Positions 25,889 through 34,405 of a DNA stretch of 64,000 nucleotides are shown one piece after another. Origin of the DNA: Streptomyces sp. TLI_053 (GTDB lineage: Bacteria; Actinomycetota; Actinomycetes; Streptomycetales; Streptomycetaceae); contig NZ_LT629775.1 of assembly GCF_900105395.1 (NCBI RefSeq), positions 186,001 through 250,000 of the forward strand. Direction: 5' to 3'. A program made the position numbers and the translations under genes. Below the pieces are notes generated by a model. It worked only from the letters and a program-made list of their open reading frames with translations, was not told where the DNA came from and made no database searches. Each line of letters starts with the position of its first letter. Positions within the stretch are counted from its first letter, which is position 1.

Positions 25889-26853
25889 CCGCCTTGCCGC
25901 CTTTCCTCGCGTGCGCCGACGTTCTGCCGCAGCAGTTGCAGGCGGTGACGACCCTCCTCCTTCGGACGCAGTGACGGATCGTGCGAAAGCTTCTCGAGCA
26001 TCAGGGTCCGCCTGAGGTTCGGTGGGACCGTCCGCGGCTCGTGATGGTCGCCGGGACGTGGGGCGGTCCGTACGGGGAGCTGTGTGCCGCGGTCAGGGGC
26101 GTCGGCCTTGCGCCCTGCGGCATGCGGCGGGGCTGGCCGGGTGTCGACGGGCACAGGGCCGGTGGTGGCGAGCTGGCCGGCGGACAGGCGTTTGCGGACG
26201 TCCGCAGCCGTTGCGGGTGCGATACCCGCGAGCCGGGCGACCGTACGCAGCGAGGCGTTCGGATCGCCGGTGATCAGGTCGGCTGCGCGGCGGCGGCCAA
26301 CAGCGGGGTCGAGCGGTCGTGTGCGTCCGTCGCGGCCGGTGCGGGTGTTCCAGTGCGCTTCCGGGGTTGAGCGGTGTCGCTGGGTGGCGACGGTCCTGGC
26401 ACCGAGGCCGGGCACCTGGGCGATCGCACGGTCCGACAGCTGCGGGTGCGACGCCAGGATCCTGGTGCCGGCGGCGCGCCGGTCGGCCGGCGAGAGCGCC
26501 AGGCCATGCCGACCGTCGATCCCGGCCGCGTGCAGGAAGGATTCGTGCGCCGTGACGTCGAAGAGCTCCACCTCGACTGCCGCCCGCCCCTCTCCGCGGG
26601 CCGCTTCGAGCCGGTGCGTCCCGTCGGCAACCCGCAGGTCCGAGCGTCTCACCAGGATCGGCGGCAACGCTTCTTCCTGGCCGGCCGACGGAGCAACGTG
26701 CTCCTGGTCGAGCCCGCGGCTACGTGGGGACTCCCCCGGCAGGAGGGACGTGATCGGAAGGGTGGTCGTCATCCGAGCGTGACGCTCCACCGGGTCGCCC
26801 TGGCACGTTCCGGGCAGCGCGGGCGCGAAGGTTCTGCCAGGTTGGTAAGACAT
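25885..26853 (-). CDS. StrR-like transcriptional regulator with ParB N-terminal domain
   Basis: I prefer the ATG at 26853 (GGGGA upstream), giving 322 aa. GTG 26790 and ATG 26772 are alternatives. A ParB-like domain spans residues ~20-110: LPITSLLPGESPRSRGLDQE, LPPILVRRSDLRVADGTHRL and DVTAHESFLHAAGIDGRHGL. HTH-like helices follow (LSPADRRAAGTRILASHPQL, LRTVARLAGIAPATAADVRK). The C-terminal DPSLRPKEEGRHRLQLL is typical of the StrR/NovG family of pathway-specific activators of antibiotic clusters. It is translationally coupled to a D-amino-acid enzyme. No biosynthetic cluster remains intact, but an NRPS fragment and an MFS fragment lie 5 kb to the left. Control of a former cluster is a plausible inference. 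Confidence 0.8.
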   Translation of the reverse strand: MSYQPGRTFAPALPGTCQGDPVERHARMTTTLPITSLLPGESPRSRGLDQEHVAPSAGQEEALPPILVRRSDLRVADGTHRLEAARGEGRAAVEVELFDVTAHESFLHAAGIDGRHGLALSPADRRAAGTRILASHPQLSDRAIAQVPGLGARTVATQRHRSTPEAHWNTRTGRDGRTRPLDPAVGRRRAADLITGDPNASLRTVARLAGIAPATAADVRKRLSAGQLATTGPVPVDTRPAPPHAAGRKADAPDRGTQLPVRTAPRPGDHHEPRTVPPNLRRTLMLEKLSHDPSLRPKEEGRHRLQLLRQNVGAREERRQGG

Positions 26854-26858
26854 CCGAT

Positions 26859-26883
26859 TCCCCGATCCACGCAGGGGTGACGG
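26859..26883 (+). repeat. Single CRISPR-like repeat remnant
   Basis: TTCCCCGATCCACGCAGGGG followed by TGACGG matches the type I-E repeat pattern of this window, but it stands alone and overlaps the leader of the StrR-like gene. It may be a relic or chance. Confidence 0.3.
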
Positions 26884-27045
26884 AGCACCTGGCCTCGGCC
26901 GGTTCCCGTCGCCCCGCCCGAAAGTTCCGACGAGAACACCCGATCGTAGGCATGTACGTTCAGCCGACACCAAAGGACGAGGCACCGCCCAAGGCACTGC
27001 CGCCTACCGCGCCACCGGTTCAACTTGCCCCCGCCCGGGCCGTCG

Positions 27046-27702
27046 TCAGCCGAGGAACAGCGGCAGGCGCGCGCCGAGCGGGCCGAGGGTCGCCGTTTCG
27101 GCGGGGGTCGCGCTCCGGCGCCCCGTACCGATCAACAGGGCGTCCGTGTCCGGGAGTCCGGGCGGGAAGGCCGCCCCGGCGATGCGTTCCAGCAATCGGC
27201 GGGACGCGGCCGCACCCTCGGCGGGCGGGCCCGGAACGTGTGGGAGGTGGGCGACCAGGTCCAGATGGTGCAGCGTCCACTCCAGGACGTACGCGTCCAG
27301 GTAGTCACCGGCCGTCAGGACCTGGCCCTGGGTGGACACCCGCAGGCACGGGTCGGCCAGTCGGGCGGCGCGCCCCGCCGCGCAGCCCACGTCCTCCAGA
27401 TGGAACCGCAGCAGGGCCGGGTCCCCGTAGGCGGCGGCGAGCCGTACCGTGAGCGCGTCCAACGGGTCCTGTCCGTCCGGTGGTTCGGACGAGACCTGCC
27501 AGTACGACGCCGCGTCACGGGTCGGTTCCGCCCCGGCCGGGGTGACCAGCGTGATCAGCACGTCCTGGGCGTCGATGACCAGGTGGCAGACCAAATCTCG
27601 CACCAGCCAGCCCGCGCACCCCAACGGCGCCGGGAAGTCCTCCGGCGCGAGCGCGTCCACCGCCGACCGCAGCGCGGCCCATGACCGTTCGAACAGTCCC
27701 AC
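27046..27702 (-). CDS. DinB-like / mycothiol-dependent maleylpyruvate isomerase N-terminal domain protein
   Basis: A 218-aa protein of the DinB/MDMPI superfamily. The N-terminal helix pair contains WAALRSAVDALAPEDFPAPL and GWLVRDLVCHLVIDAQDVL near 31-49, with the first zinc-ligand His. YVLEWTLHHLDLVAHLP near 142-158 supplies the Glu-xxx-His-His set. This four-helix bundle binds a divalent metal and, in actinomycetes, mycothiol. Members act as thiol-dependent isomerases or transferases. The C-terminal 40 residues are shorter than in true maleylpyruvate isomerase, so the substrate is unknown. It opens at ATG 27702. The StrR-like gene lies about 190 bases downstream of its end on the same strand. 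It is cytoplasmic. Confidence 0.75.
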   Translation of the reverse strand: MGLFERSWAALRSAVDALAPEDFPAPLGCAGWLVRDLVCHLVIDAQDVLITLVTPAGAEPTRDAASYWQVSSEPPDGQDPLDALTVRLAAAYGDPALLRFHLEDVGCAAGRAARLADPCLRVSTQGQVLTAGDYLDAYVLEWTLHHLDLVAHLPHVPGPPAEGAAASRRLLERIAGAAFPPGLPDTDALLIGTGRRSATPAETATLGPLGARLPLFLG

Positions 27703-28418
27703 CCCGGCAAGCTACCACCGCCCGCCGCCCACCGGACGGGCCGCGGGACGGGCCGCGGGATCGACGCCCGTGGGCTGCGGCCACTCCCCCGCGCCGCATC
27801 CCGGGCCGGGTGCCGGGACCTCGGTGCCGGGACGTAGGGCCGTGGCCCGACGGCCCCGGACCCGAGTCCGCCGGGCCGGGAACGCCAGGAGGGATCAAGG
27901 GAGCTATGGCGGCAGGCATCGACACCGCACGGACGGTGGCGCCGCTGCACCAGGTTGCCCAGGCTTCCTCGGGGCCGGTCGTGCTCGACGCGGGCCTGCG
28001 GACCCGGCACCGGAGCCGCCGCGGATGCGGGCGGCCTGCGGTGCGGGCATCCTCAGGAATTCCTCGCTGTACCCGCGCAGGCGGTCGAGTCGGGCGGGCG
28101 CCGAGGCCAGTCCCCGGCCACGCGCCTGCGACAGTCCGGCGGTGGCGATGTCCGTCCTCACACCTCCGGGGCGGACGACAGCCACCCGGACCGGCAGGCG
28201 GGCCGGTGGTGGACTGATCCCGCTCTGCGTCCCGCACCCGACGGTCCCGGTATCCGGATCGGTGGCGTCCGACCAAGACCGGCTGGCTGGCTGGCTGGCT
28301 GGCACCAGGCCGCTTCGGGGCAGCTGGTAGTTCCCGACCGGGTCGCCGAGCCAGGTCCATCGATCCGCCGATCAGTGTGCCGATTCAGGACGGAAGTCCC
28401 GTTTCTTGATCAATTACC
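27703..28418. other. Intergenic region with a GGCT microsatellite
   Basis: No gene I can support. Two short repeats stand out: GGACGGGCCGC repeated near 27735-27758, and a GGCT tandem of five to six units at about 28281-28303. The right end becomes AT-rich as it enters the promoter region of the gene at 28540. Confidence 0.45.
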
Positions 28419-28451
28419 CATATGCCCCTTTCATCAGACCTACGGCATATG
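28419..28451 (+). promoter_or_regulatory. Inverted repeat upstream of the secreted-protein gene (operator candidate)
   Basis: CATATGCC (28419-28426) and GGCATATG (28444-28451) form an exact 8-bp inverted repeat with 17 bases between. They sit in an unusually AT-rich patch about 90-120 bases before the start codon. A regulator binding site is plausible. Confidence 0.4.
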
Positions 28452-28539
28452 GCACCTTTTGACCTAAGGTCACCTCGGTGCAGGCACTACCACCGCCTTG
28501 CGCCGATGACTCCGAACGGACAGAAAAAGAGAGTGCTCC

Positions 28540-29493
28540 GTGAACCACCGTCACCACCGTCAGCTCATTGCCTCTTGCCTGGTCACTGCCATCGCCGCCG
28601 GGTCCGTACTCCTCGCGGTCGCTCCGGCCGCACTCGCCGATGACGGGTCCTCTGCAGCGAACCGGGCCGCGAACACCGTCGAACGCGCCACTGGCACAGA
28701 CAACCTCGCACTAGCCAAGGCGACGTCCGGCGGCGCGGGCGAGGCCACGGTCAGCACCGCCGCCGGGAACGTCACCGTCACCGCGCCGACCGGCTCGGCG
28801 GGCGAGGTGAGGACGGTCGCACCCGACGGCTCCACCCTCACCGTCGATCTGCCGAACACCAAGAACGTCACAGGGGTCAAGGCCGGCGCCGGCACCATCG
28901 TCTACCCGGACGCCGCGAAGAACACCGACATCGCCGTACAGCCCACCACCGACGGCGGCGCCCGCTCCCTGGTCACACTCAAGGACGCCGGCGCGCCGAC
29001 CGAACACCGCTTCACCCTGAACCTGCCCGACGGCGCCGAGCTCATAGCCAACGACCAGGGCGGCTACGACATCACCAAGAGCTCCCCGCAGGGCGGCAGG
29101 TTCGTGATGGGACAGATAGACGCCCCCTGGGCCAAGGACGCCAACGGACGGACCGTCCCCACCAGCTACAAGCGCGACGGCAACACCCTCGTCCAGGAGG
29201 TGCACACCACCAAGGACACCACCTTCCCCGTCGTCGCAGACCCCAAGTGGACCTGGGGCATCATCACCGGAACCGTCTACTTCGACAAGGACGAGACGAT
29301 CTCCACAGCGGCGAACAGTGCCTTCGTCGCGGTCCTGTTCGCGTGGGCGCCTCCGCCGTTCGATGTCTACGGTGTCCTCAACGCGGCGAACATCTCTCGA
29401 GTAGCCACGATCGCGGCAGGTAAGGGGCAGTGCGTGAAGATCAAGGTCCCCACCTTCGCGGCCGACCAGTACAGCGGCGGATACTGCCAGTAG
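28540..29493 (+). CDS. Secreted hypothetical protein (317 aa)
   Basis: The GTG at 28540 has GAGAG upstream and opens a signal peptide (LIASCLVTAIAAGSVLLAVA, cleavage near ALA-DD). The mature N-terminal ~180 residues are Thr/Ala/Gly-rich with strand-forming repeats (VSTAAGNVTVTAPTGSAGEV, then IVYPDAAKNTDIAVQPTTDG). They end in the conserved FPVVADPKWTWGIITGTVYF, found in many actinomycete secreted proteins. The last 75 residues differ in character: a hydrophobic stretch VAVLFAWAPPPFDVYGVLN and two Cys (QCVK, GYCQ). This conserved stem plus variable tip layout suits an exported effector or surface factor. A membrane protein gene follows after 25 bases, as in toxin-immunity pairs. The function is not established. 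Confidence 0.75.
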   Translation: MNHRHHRQLIASCLVTAIAAGSVLLAVAPAALADDGSSAANRAANTVERATGTDNLALAKATSGGAGEATVSTAAGNVTVTAPTGSAGEVRTVAPDGSTLTVDLPNTKNVTGVKAGAGTIVYPDAAKNTDIAVQPTTDGGARSLVTLKDAGAPTEHRFTLNLPDGAELIANDQGGYDITKSSPQGGRFVMGQIDAPWAKDANGRTVPTSYKRDGNTLVQEVHTTKDTTFPVVADPKWTWGIITGTVYFDKDETISTAANSAFVAVLFAWAPPPFDVYGVLNAANISRVATIAAGKGQCVKIKVPTFAADQYSGGYCQ

Positions 29494-29518
29494 TGCCAGG
29501 ATTCAACGGGAGGCTGCA

Positions 29519-29803
29519 ATGAACACCACCGCCATTTACATCCTGGTCCCCGGGCTACTGGGAGTGGCCTTCGTGGTCCTGGCCGTCCGCCACCGCAATC
29601 GCCGCCGCCACGGCCACCCGCTGCACCTCGTCCCAAAGTCCGTCACCGGCAGGGTTTCGGCCGTGACGGTTGCAACCGGCATCGTCGGCTTGGGCATCGC
29701 ACAGGGCAATGTGGGCAGTTCCGTGATCCCGGCCCTCACCCTGGGCGGCCTCGCCGGTGCTGCCGCGGACGTCCTCCATCATCGCCGGAACAGCCCGCGC
29801 TGA
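29519..29803 (+). CDS. Small membrane protein partner (94 aa)
   Basis: The ATG at 29519 has GGGAGG nine bases upstream and lies 25 bases after the secreted protein, so the two form an operon. The product has one N-terminal membrane helix (YILVPGLLGVAFVVLAV), a basic loop RHRNRRRHGHP, and two further hydrophobic segments (VSAVTVATGIVGLGIA and VIPALTLGGLAGAAADVL). It ends in a basic tail. This size and topology fit an immunity-type or anchoring membrane protein, but I do not recognise a family. A strong hairpin terminator follows about 100 bases later. Confidence 0.65.
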   Translation: MNTTAIYILVPGLLGVAFVVLAVRHRNRRRHGHPLHLVPKSVTGRVSAVTVATGIVGLGIAQGNVGSSVIPALTLGGLAGAAADVLHHRRNSPR

Positions 29804-29904
29804 GTTCATCCAGATCCGGCGGGTCCGGTGCCGGCCCAGGAACTGTTCAAGGTTCGGCCTCGATCCCCCGTCCGGAGAACCTGCACGGCCGGACCGGTGA
29901 ACAC

Positions 29905-29958
29905 CGAAGGCGTGGTGTCCCGCCGAACCCAGGTGGTCAACGGGACACCACGCCTTCG
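29905..29958 (+). terminator. Terminator of the 28540-29803 operon
   Basis: 18-bp perfect stem CGAAGGCGTGGTGTCCCG (29905-29922) / complement (29941-29958) with an 18-base loop, 100 bases past the stop. The rest of 29804-30302 shows no gene. Confidence 0.7.
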
Positions 29959-30302
29959 CTCTCTACGGACGCTCGATGCTGACTCTCACCGGCATAACCG
30001 GTGCCAGCTCCAGGTGGCGGACAACAGGCCCATGCCGACCCGCGATGCGCGTTCGACTACCGCAGGAGCGGTCGGCACTGATCACCCACAGCGGGACGAT
30101 GCTGTGCCAGCCGATGAACGCTGTCGGCGCTGATCGGTGAGTACCGGGCCGCCCATCAGGGGCTGCCGCTCTGGGGGGTCATGATCCTCCTGGCGGCGGA
30201 CCGGTCCGTTTGGTGGTTCGCCGCTCGGGTCGGGCCGGGTGGTGGGACACTTCCGGCCACGGGGGCTGTGCGGTCGGGGAGTCGGCGAGGGGGCGGGCGC
30301 GG

Positions 30303-30785
30303 ATGCGTCGATGGGTGTGGTGGACGGTGGCCGGGCTGTGCGCGGCGGCCGGGGCCGGACTGGTCGCGGTGGCGTTGTGGGTGGATCTGGAGACGGCGGA
30401 CAAGGTCGCGAGCGTGGTGGGCGCAGTCCTCGCCCTGGCGGGCCTGGCGTTCACGGTCCGGGCCCTGCTGCGCGAACGCCCGCCCGGGGCGGGTGCGGCG
30501 GGGACCGGGGCGCCGGACACCGGCGGCGGCTTCGCTGCGGCAGCGGGCGGTGGCGACGGTGCCGGGGACGGTGCTGTGCGGGAGGTCCGGGTCCGGGTCG
30601 AGGGAGGCGGTGTCGGCGCCGGGGGCGACATCACCGCGGCCGGGACCGTACGACCGACCGCGCCCGACGACAACGGCGGTGTCACGCCGCGGATCGACAG
30701 GCGCGACATCCACGTCACCGGCCCCGGCTCCGTCGGCGCCGGCGGCGACATCCACGGCATCGACCTGAACGGGAACCACCAATGA
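30303..30785 (+). CDS. Two-TM membrane protein with Gly-rich amyloid-like C-terminal motifs (putative NLR-paired effector)
   Basis: The ATG at 30303 follows GGGGGCGGG and gives 160 aa. Two membrane helices (WVWWTVAGLCAAAGAGLVAV and VASVVGAVLALAGLAFTVRA) are followed by a Gly/Pro linker and two copies of a motif, GGGVGAGGDITAAG near 105 and GPGSVGAGGDIHGIDLNGN near 140-158. The same GSVGAG-DI pattern recurs in the N-terminus of the next protein, an NB-ARC-TPR protein whose ATG overlaps this stop (ATGA). A short Gly/Val motif at the effector C-terminus and NLR N-terminus is the layout of bacterial amyloid-signalling (BASS/RHIM-like) pairs. I infer a membrane-disrupting effector. The motif assignment is by eye. 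Confidence 0.65.
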   Translation: MRRWVWWTVAGLCAAAGAGLVAVALWVDLETADKVASVVGAVLALAGLAFTVRALLRERPPGAGAAGTGAPDTGGGFAAAAGGGDGAGDGAVREVRVRVEGGGVGAGGDITAAGTVRPTAPDDNGGVTPRIDRRDIHVTGPGSVGAGGDIHGIDLNGNHQ

Positions 30786-33700
30786 CACCACGGTCCTGGC
30801 CGTGGCGCAGGAAACCCGGCGAGCACACCGGCGCCCCCGCCGCCGGCGGCCCGACCGGCCCGACCGGCCCGACCGGCCCGACCGGCCAAGTCGACACGGC
30901 TGGGCAGGGCGAACCGGCGCCCCGAGTCGAAGACGATCCCTCGATTCCTGCCCCGGCCCGCCCCGACAACGCGCCCCCGCCCCCGGCCCCGGCGGGCACA
31001 GGGAGCCCGGCGACGTCGTCCTCGGTGCGGGTCGATGTGTCGGGCGAGGGGTCCGTCGGTGCGGGGCGCGACATCACCCACTCCGCGATCGGTGCGGGCA
31101 GCCGGGTCGAGCACACCGTGGTGGACAACCGGATCGAGCACACCACGGTCGGCCGTGATGTGCTCCAGGTCGGCCGCGACCTGACCATCAACCACACCCA
31201 CCACCACCCCGAAACGCCGACCGCACCGGCGTGGCGGCCGGTACGGGTGGGTACGGTGCCGCCGCTCGCCTCCGCGTTCCAGTCCCGCCCCGGCCTGACG
31301 GAGAAGATCGACCGGGCCCGGGAGCGCAACGCCACCGTGGTCCTCACCCAGGTCCTGTCCGGCGGCGGGGGCGTCGGCAAGTCCCAGCTCGCCGCCTTCT
31401 GCGCCCACCGGGCCCACACCGACGGCATCGACGTGCTGGTGTGGGTGGACGCCACCGAGATCACCCAGATCGTCTCGACGTACGCGCAGGCCGCGGCGAA
31501 GGCCGCTCTGCCCGGCGCGGACGGGCAGGACGCGGAGCGCGACGCCGCCGCGTTCCTGGACTGGCTGGCGGTCACCGACCGCTCCTGGCTGGTGGTCCTG
31601 GACGACCTCACCGACCTAGAGCACGCCGCCCAGTGGTGGCCCCGCCCGCCCGCCGGCACGAACGGGCGGGTGCTGGCCACCACCCGCCGCCGCGACGCCC
31701 TCGTCACCGGAACCGGCCGCGCGATCGTCGACATCGGCACCTACACCACCGACGAAGCCCTCGCCTACCTGCGCGAGCGCCTCGGCGAAGCCGGCGCCGG
31801 GCATCTCCTCGACGACCGCGCCGACGACCTGGCCGAGGCGCTGGGCGGGCTGCCGCTCGCGCTGGCCCACGCCGCCGCCTACATGATCAACGAGGACACC
31901 GACTGCGCCACCTACCTCCGCCTGTTCACCGACCGCGCCTCCCGCCTGGATACGCTGCTGCCGCCGGGCGCGGACACCGACGGCTACGGCCGCCAGGTCA
32001 CCACCTCCCTCCTCCTGGCCCTCGACGCCGCCCAGCAACGCGAACCCGTCGGCCTCGCCACCCCAGCGATCCGCCTCGCCGCCCACCTCGACCCCGCCGG
32101 CCACCCCGACACCCTCTGGGCCACCGACACGGTCACCCACTACCTCACCACCCTCCGAACACCGACCCAGGGCACCCGCCCGGACCCGGAACCCGTCACC
32201 CCCGACCAGGCCCGTGCCACCCTGCGCCTGCTCCACCACTACGCCCTCATCACCCACACCACCCACGACACCCACCGCGCCGTCCGACTGCACGCCCTCA
32301 CCGCCCGCGCCGCCCGCGAAACCACGCCGCCCGCCCAACTCCCCGCCACCGTCCGCGCCGCCGCCGACGCCCTCGCCGCGACCTGGCCCGAACACGAGCA
32401 CACCGCACGCGACCTGACCACCGTGCTGCGCGCCAACACCGACACCCTCAGCACCCACGCCGACGACCTCCTCTGGCGCCCCGGCAGCCACTCCGTCCTG
32501 TTCACCGCGGGTAACAGCCTGCTCCGCGCCGGCCTGCCCCACGCCGCTGTCACCTACTGGCAGCACTTCGCGGCCGACGCCGAGCGGCTGCTCGGCGAGG
32601 ACCACCCCGACACCCTGACCGCCCGTGCCAATCTCGCCACCTCTCACCGGCAGGCGGGGCGCACCGGCGAGGCGATCGTGATCGAGGAGCGGGTGGTCGC
32701 CGACGCCGAGCGGCTGCTCGGCGAGGACCACCCCAGTACGCTGACCGCCCGCGGCAACCTCGCCGCCTCCTACTGGCAGGCGGGGCGCACCGGCGAGGCG
32801 ATCACCCTTCTGGAGCAGGTGCTGTCCGATCGCGAGCGGCTGCTCGGCGAGGACCACCCCCACACCCTGACCGCCCGCGGCAACCTCGCCACCTCCTACC
32901 GCCAGGCGGGACGCACCGGCGAGGCGATCACCCTTCTGGAGCAGGTGCTGTCCGACAGCGAGCGGCTACTCGGCGAGGACCACCCCGATACCCTGACCGC
33001 CCGCGGCAACCTCGCCGCCTCCTACTGGAAGGCCGGGCGCACCGGCGAGGCGATCACCCTTCTGGAGCAGGTGCTGTCCGATCGCGAGCGGCTGCTCGGC
33101 GAGGACCACCCCAGTACGCTGACCGCCTGTGGCAACCTCGCCGCCTCCTATTGGAAGGCGGGGCGCACCGGCGAGGCGATCGTGATCGAGGAGCGGCTGC
33201 TGTCCGATCGCGAGCGGCTGCTCGGCGAGGACCACCCCGACACCCTGACCGCCCGTGCCAACCTCGCCGCCTCCTACTGGCAGGCGGGGCGCACCGGCGA
33301 GGCGATCGCCCTTCTGGAGCAGGTGCTGTCCGATCGCGAGCGGCTGCTCGGCGAGGACCACCCCGACACCCTGACCGCCCGCGGCAACCTCGCCGCCTCC
33401 TACCGCCAGGCGGGGCGCACCGGCGAGGCGATCGTGATCGAGGAGCGGGTGGTCGCCGACGCCGAGCGGCTGCTCGGCGAGGACCACCCCGACACCCTGA
33501 CCGCCCGCGGCAACCTCGCCACCTCCTACCGCCGGGCAGGACGCACCGGCGAGACCATTGACCTGTTGCGTTGCGTTGTGGAGGACCGGGACCGTGTTCT
33601 CGGTCCCTCGCACCCGGACACCATGATGTCCAGGGTGGGCCTGGCGCGTGTGCTGACCGAGCGGGGGCGTGGTCTGCTGCCCGGTGACACGGCGGGCGCG

Positions 33701-33928
33701 TGGCGGGATGCGGCCGAGGTGGTCCAGGCGGTCGGCCCGTACCTGTCGGGTGATCAGGCCGAGTACGGCCCCGTGCTCGCCGGCGCGTACGGGCTTTGCG
33801 CCGCGGTGCTGGACGCCGACGGGCAGCCGGAAGCCGCCGCCGACTTCCGGTCACGGGCTCTGCAGGTCGTGGCCACGCCGGCACCATTCAGTCCTGGAGA
33901 CGATGCTGCGGACAGGAGTCGGCCATGA
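30782..33928 (+). CDS. NB-ARC (STAND/NLR-like) ATPase with TPR repeats
   Basis: A 1048-aa protein. Residues 1-75 are Pro/Gly-rich with a GPTGPTGPTGPTG tract. Residues ~81-137 hold GEGSVGAGRDIT, SAIGAGSRVE and TTVGRDVLQVGRDLTI, motifs shared with the upstream membrane protein. The NB-ARC ATPase follows: P-loop GGGGVGKSQ near 194-202, Walker B SWLVVLDDLTD near 268-278, an ATTRR sensor strand near 300 and GLPLALA near 356. Residues ~600-935 are eight 42-aa TPR units of type ERLLGEDHPDTLTARGNLA plus one divergent unit. STAND proteins bind a trigger on the repeats and oligomerise. Here the trigger may be a phage or competitor protein and the output the membrane partner. That role is inferred. Confidence 0.85.
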   Translation: MTPRSWPWRRKPGEHTGAPAAGGPTGPTGPTGPTGQVDTAGQGEPAPRVEDDPSIPAPARPDNAPPPPAPAGTGSPATSSSVRVDVSGEGSVGAGRDITHSAIGAGSRVEHTVVDNRIEHTTVGRDVLQVGRDLTINHTHHHPETPTAPAWRPVRVGTVPPLASAFQSRPGLTEKIDRARERNATVVLTQVLSGGGGVGKSQLAAFCAHRAHTDGIDVLVWVDATEITQIVSTYAQAAAKAALPGADGQDAERDAAAFLDWLAVTDRSWLVVLDDLTDLEHAAQWWPRPPAGTNGRVLATTRRRDALVTGTGRAIVDIGTYTTDEALAYLRERLGEAGAGHLLDDRADDLAEALGGLPLALAHAAAYMINEDTDCATYLRLFTDRASRLDTLLPPGADTDGYGRQVTTSLLLALDAAQQREPVGLATPAIRLAAHLDPAGHPDTLWATDTVTHYLTTLRTPTQGTRPDPEPVTPDQARATLRLLHHYALITHTTHDTHRAVRLHALTARAARETTPPAQLPATVRAAADALAATWPEHEHTARDLTTVLRANTDTLSTHADDLLWRPGSHSVLFTAGNSLLRAGLPHAAVTYWQHFAADAERLLGEDHPDTLTARANLATSHRQAGRTGEAIVIEERVVADAERLLGEDHPSTLTARGNLAASYWQAGRTGEAITLLEQVLSDRERLLGEDHPHTLTARGNLATSYRQAGRTGEAITLLEQVLSDSERLLGEDHPDTLTARGNLAASYWKAGRTGEAITLLEQVLSDRERLLGEDHPSTLTACGNLAASYWKAGRTGEAIVIEERLLSDRERLLGEDHPDTLTARANLAASYWQAGRTGEAIALLEQVLSDRERLLGEDHPDTLTARGNLAASYRQAGRTGEAIVIEERVVADAERLLGEDHPDTLTARGNLATSYRRAGRTGETIDLLRCVVEDRDRVLGPSHPDTMMSRVGLARVLTERGRGLLPGDTAGAWRDAAEVVQAVGPYLSGDQAEYGPVLAGAYGLCAAVLDADGQPEAAADFRSRALQVVATPAPFSPGDDAADRSRP
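32581..33588 (+). repeat. Eight tandem 126-bp TPR-coding repeats
   Basis: Eight in-frame 126-bp units (42 codons each), beginning CGAGCGGCTGCTCGGCGAGG, are nearly identical at DNA level, with the differences limited to a few codons such as those for the D/S/H after GEDHP and Q/K/R before AGRTGE. A ninth divergent unit follows. Such fidelity implies recent expansion or ongoing homogenisation. Confidence 0.95.
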
Positions 33929-34405
33929 CCCCACCTCCTCGCCCCGTGACGCAGACCCGCCGGGAGGCAGCCACCGGTCGACAGTCTGTGCGGCGAGCAC
34001 CGGCAGGCCTCACCGCGCGCCCGTTCCCGCAAGCACCCTGCCCACAACCCCTCTCGGCCTCCAGCAGCAGGTTCCCGATGTTCCAGGGCATTGGTCTCGG
34101 CCCCGCCCGGCGAGCGCGAACGAGACCGGGGCGCGGGGCCGCGAACGCAGGTGGCGGGTTCCACCTCGCCGGTGTCGGCGAGTAAACCGCGATCCGCCCC
34201 GAACCGGCACAAGGACGGCGCAGTAGCAAACGGTCGAAGGACAGGACGACAGCGCACTGAAGTAGCCAGGCCACGACCTGACCATGGCGGACGCGCTGTG
34301 CGCAGCCACCGCCCACCGCCTCGCCATGCCCCTGCTCGCCGCCGACCTGGTCCCCGAGCGGGCGCCGTAGGCGGTGGCGGACCCGATCCGCTGTCGTACT
34401 CGGCG
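33929..34405. other. Intergenic region, nothing supported
   Basis: No gene is supported. Frames on either strand lack a consistent codon bias. The NLR gene and the small gene at 34406-34612 converge here. Confidence 0.4.

Noticed and set aside
29905-29958. Long inverted repeat as an IS end
   Set aside because: It has terminator geometry and placement after an operon and no transposase or partner repeat.
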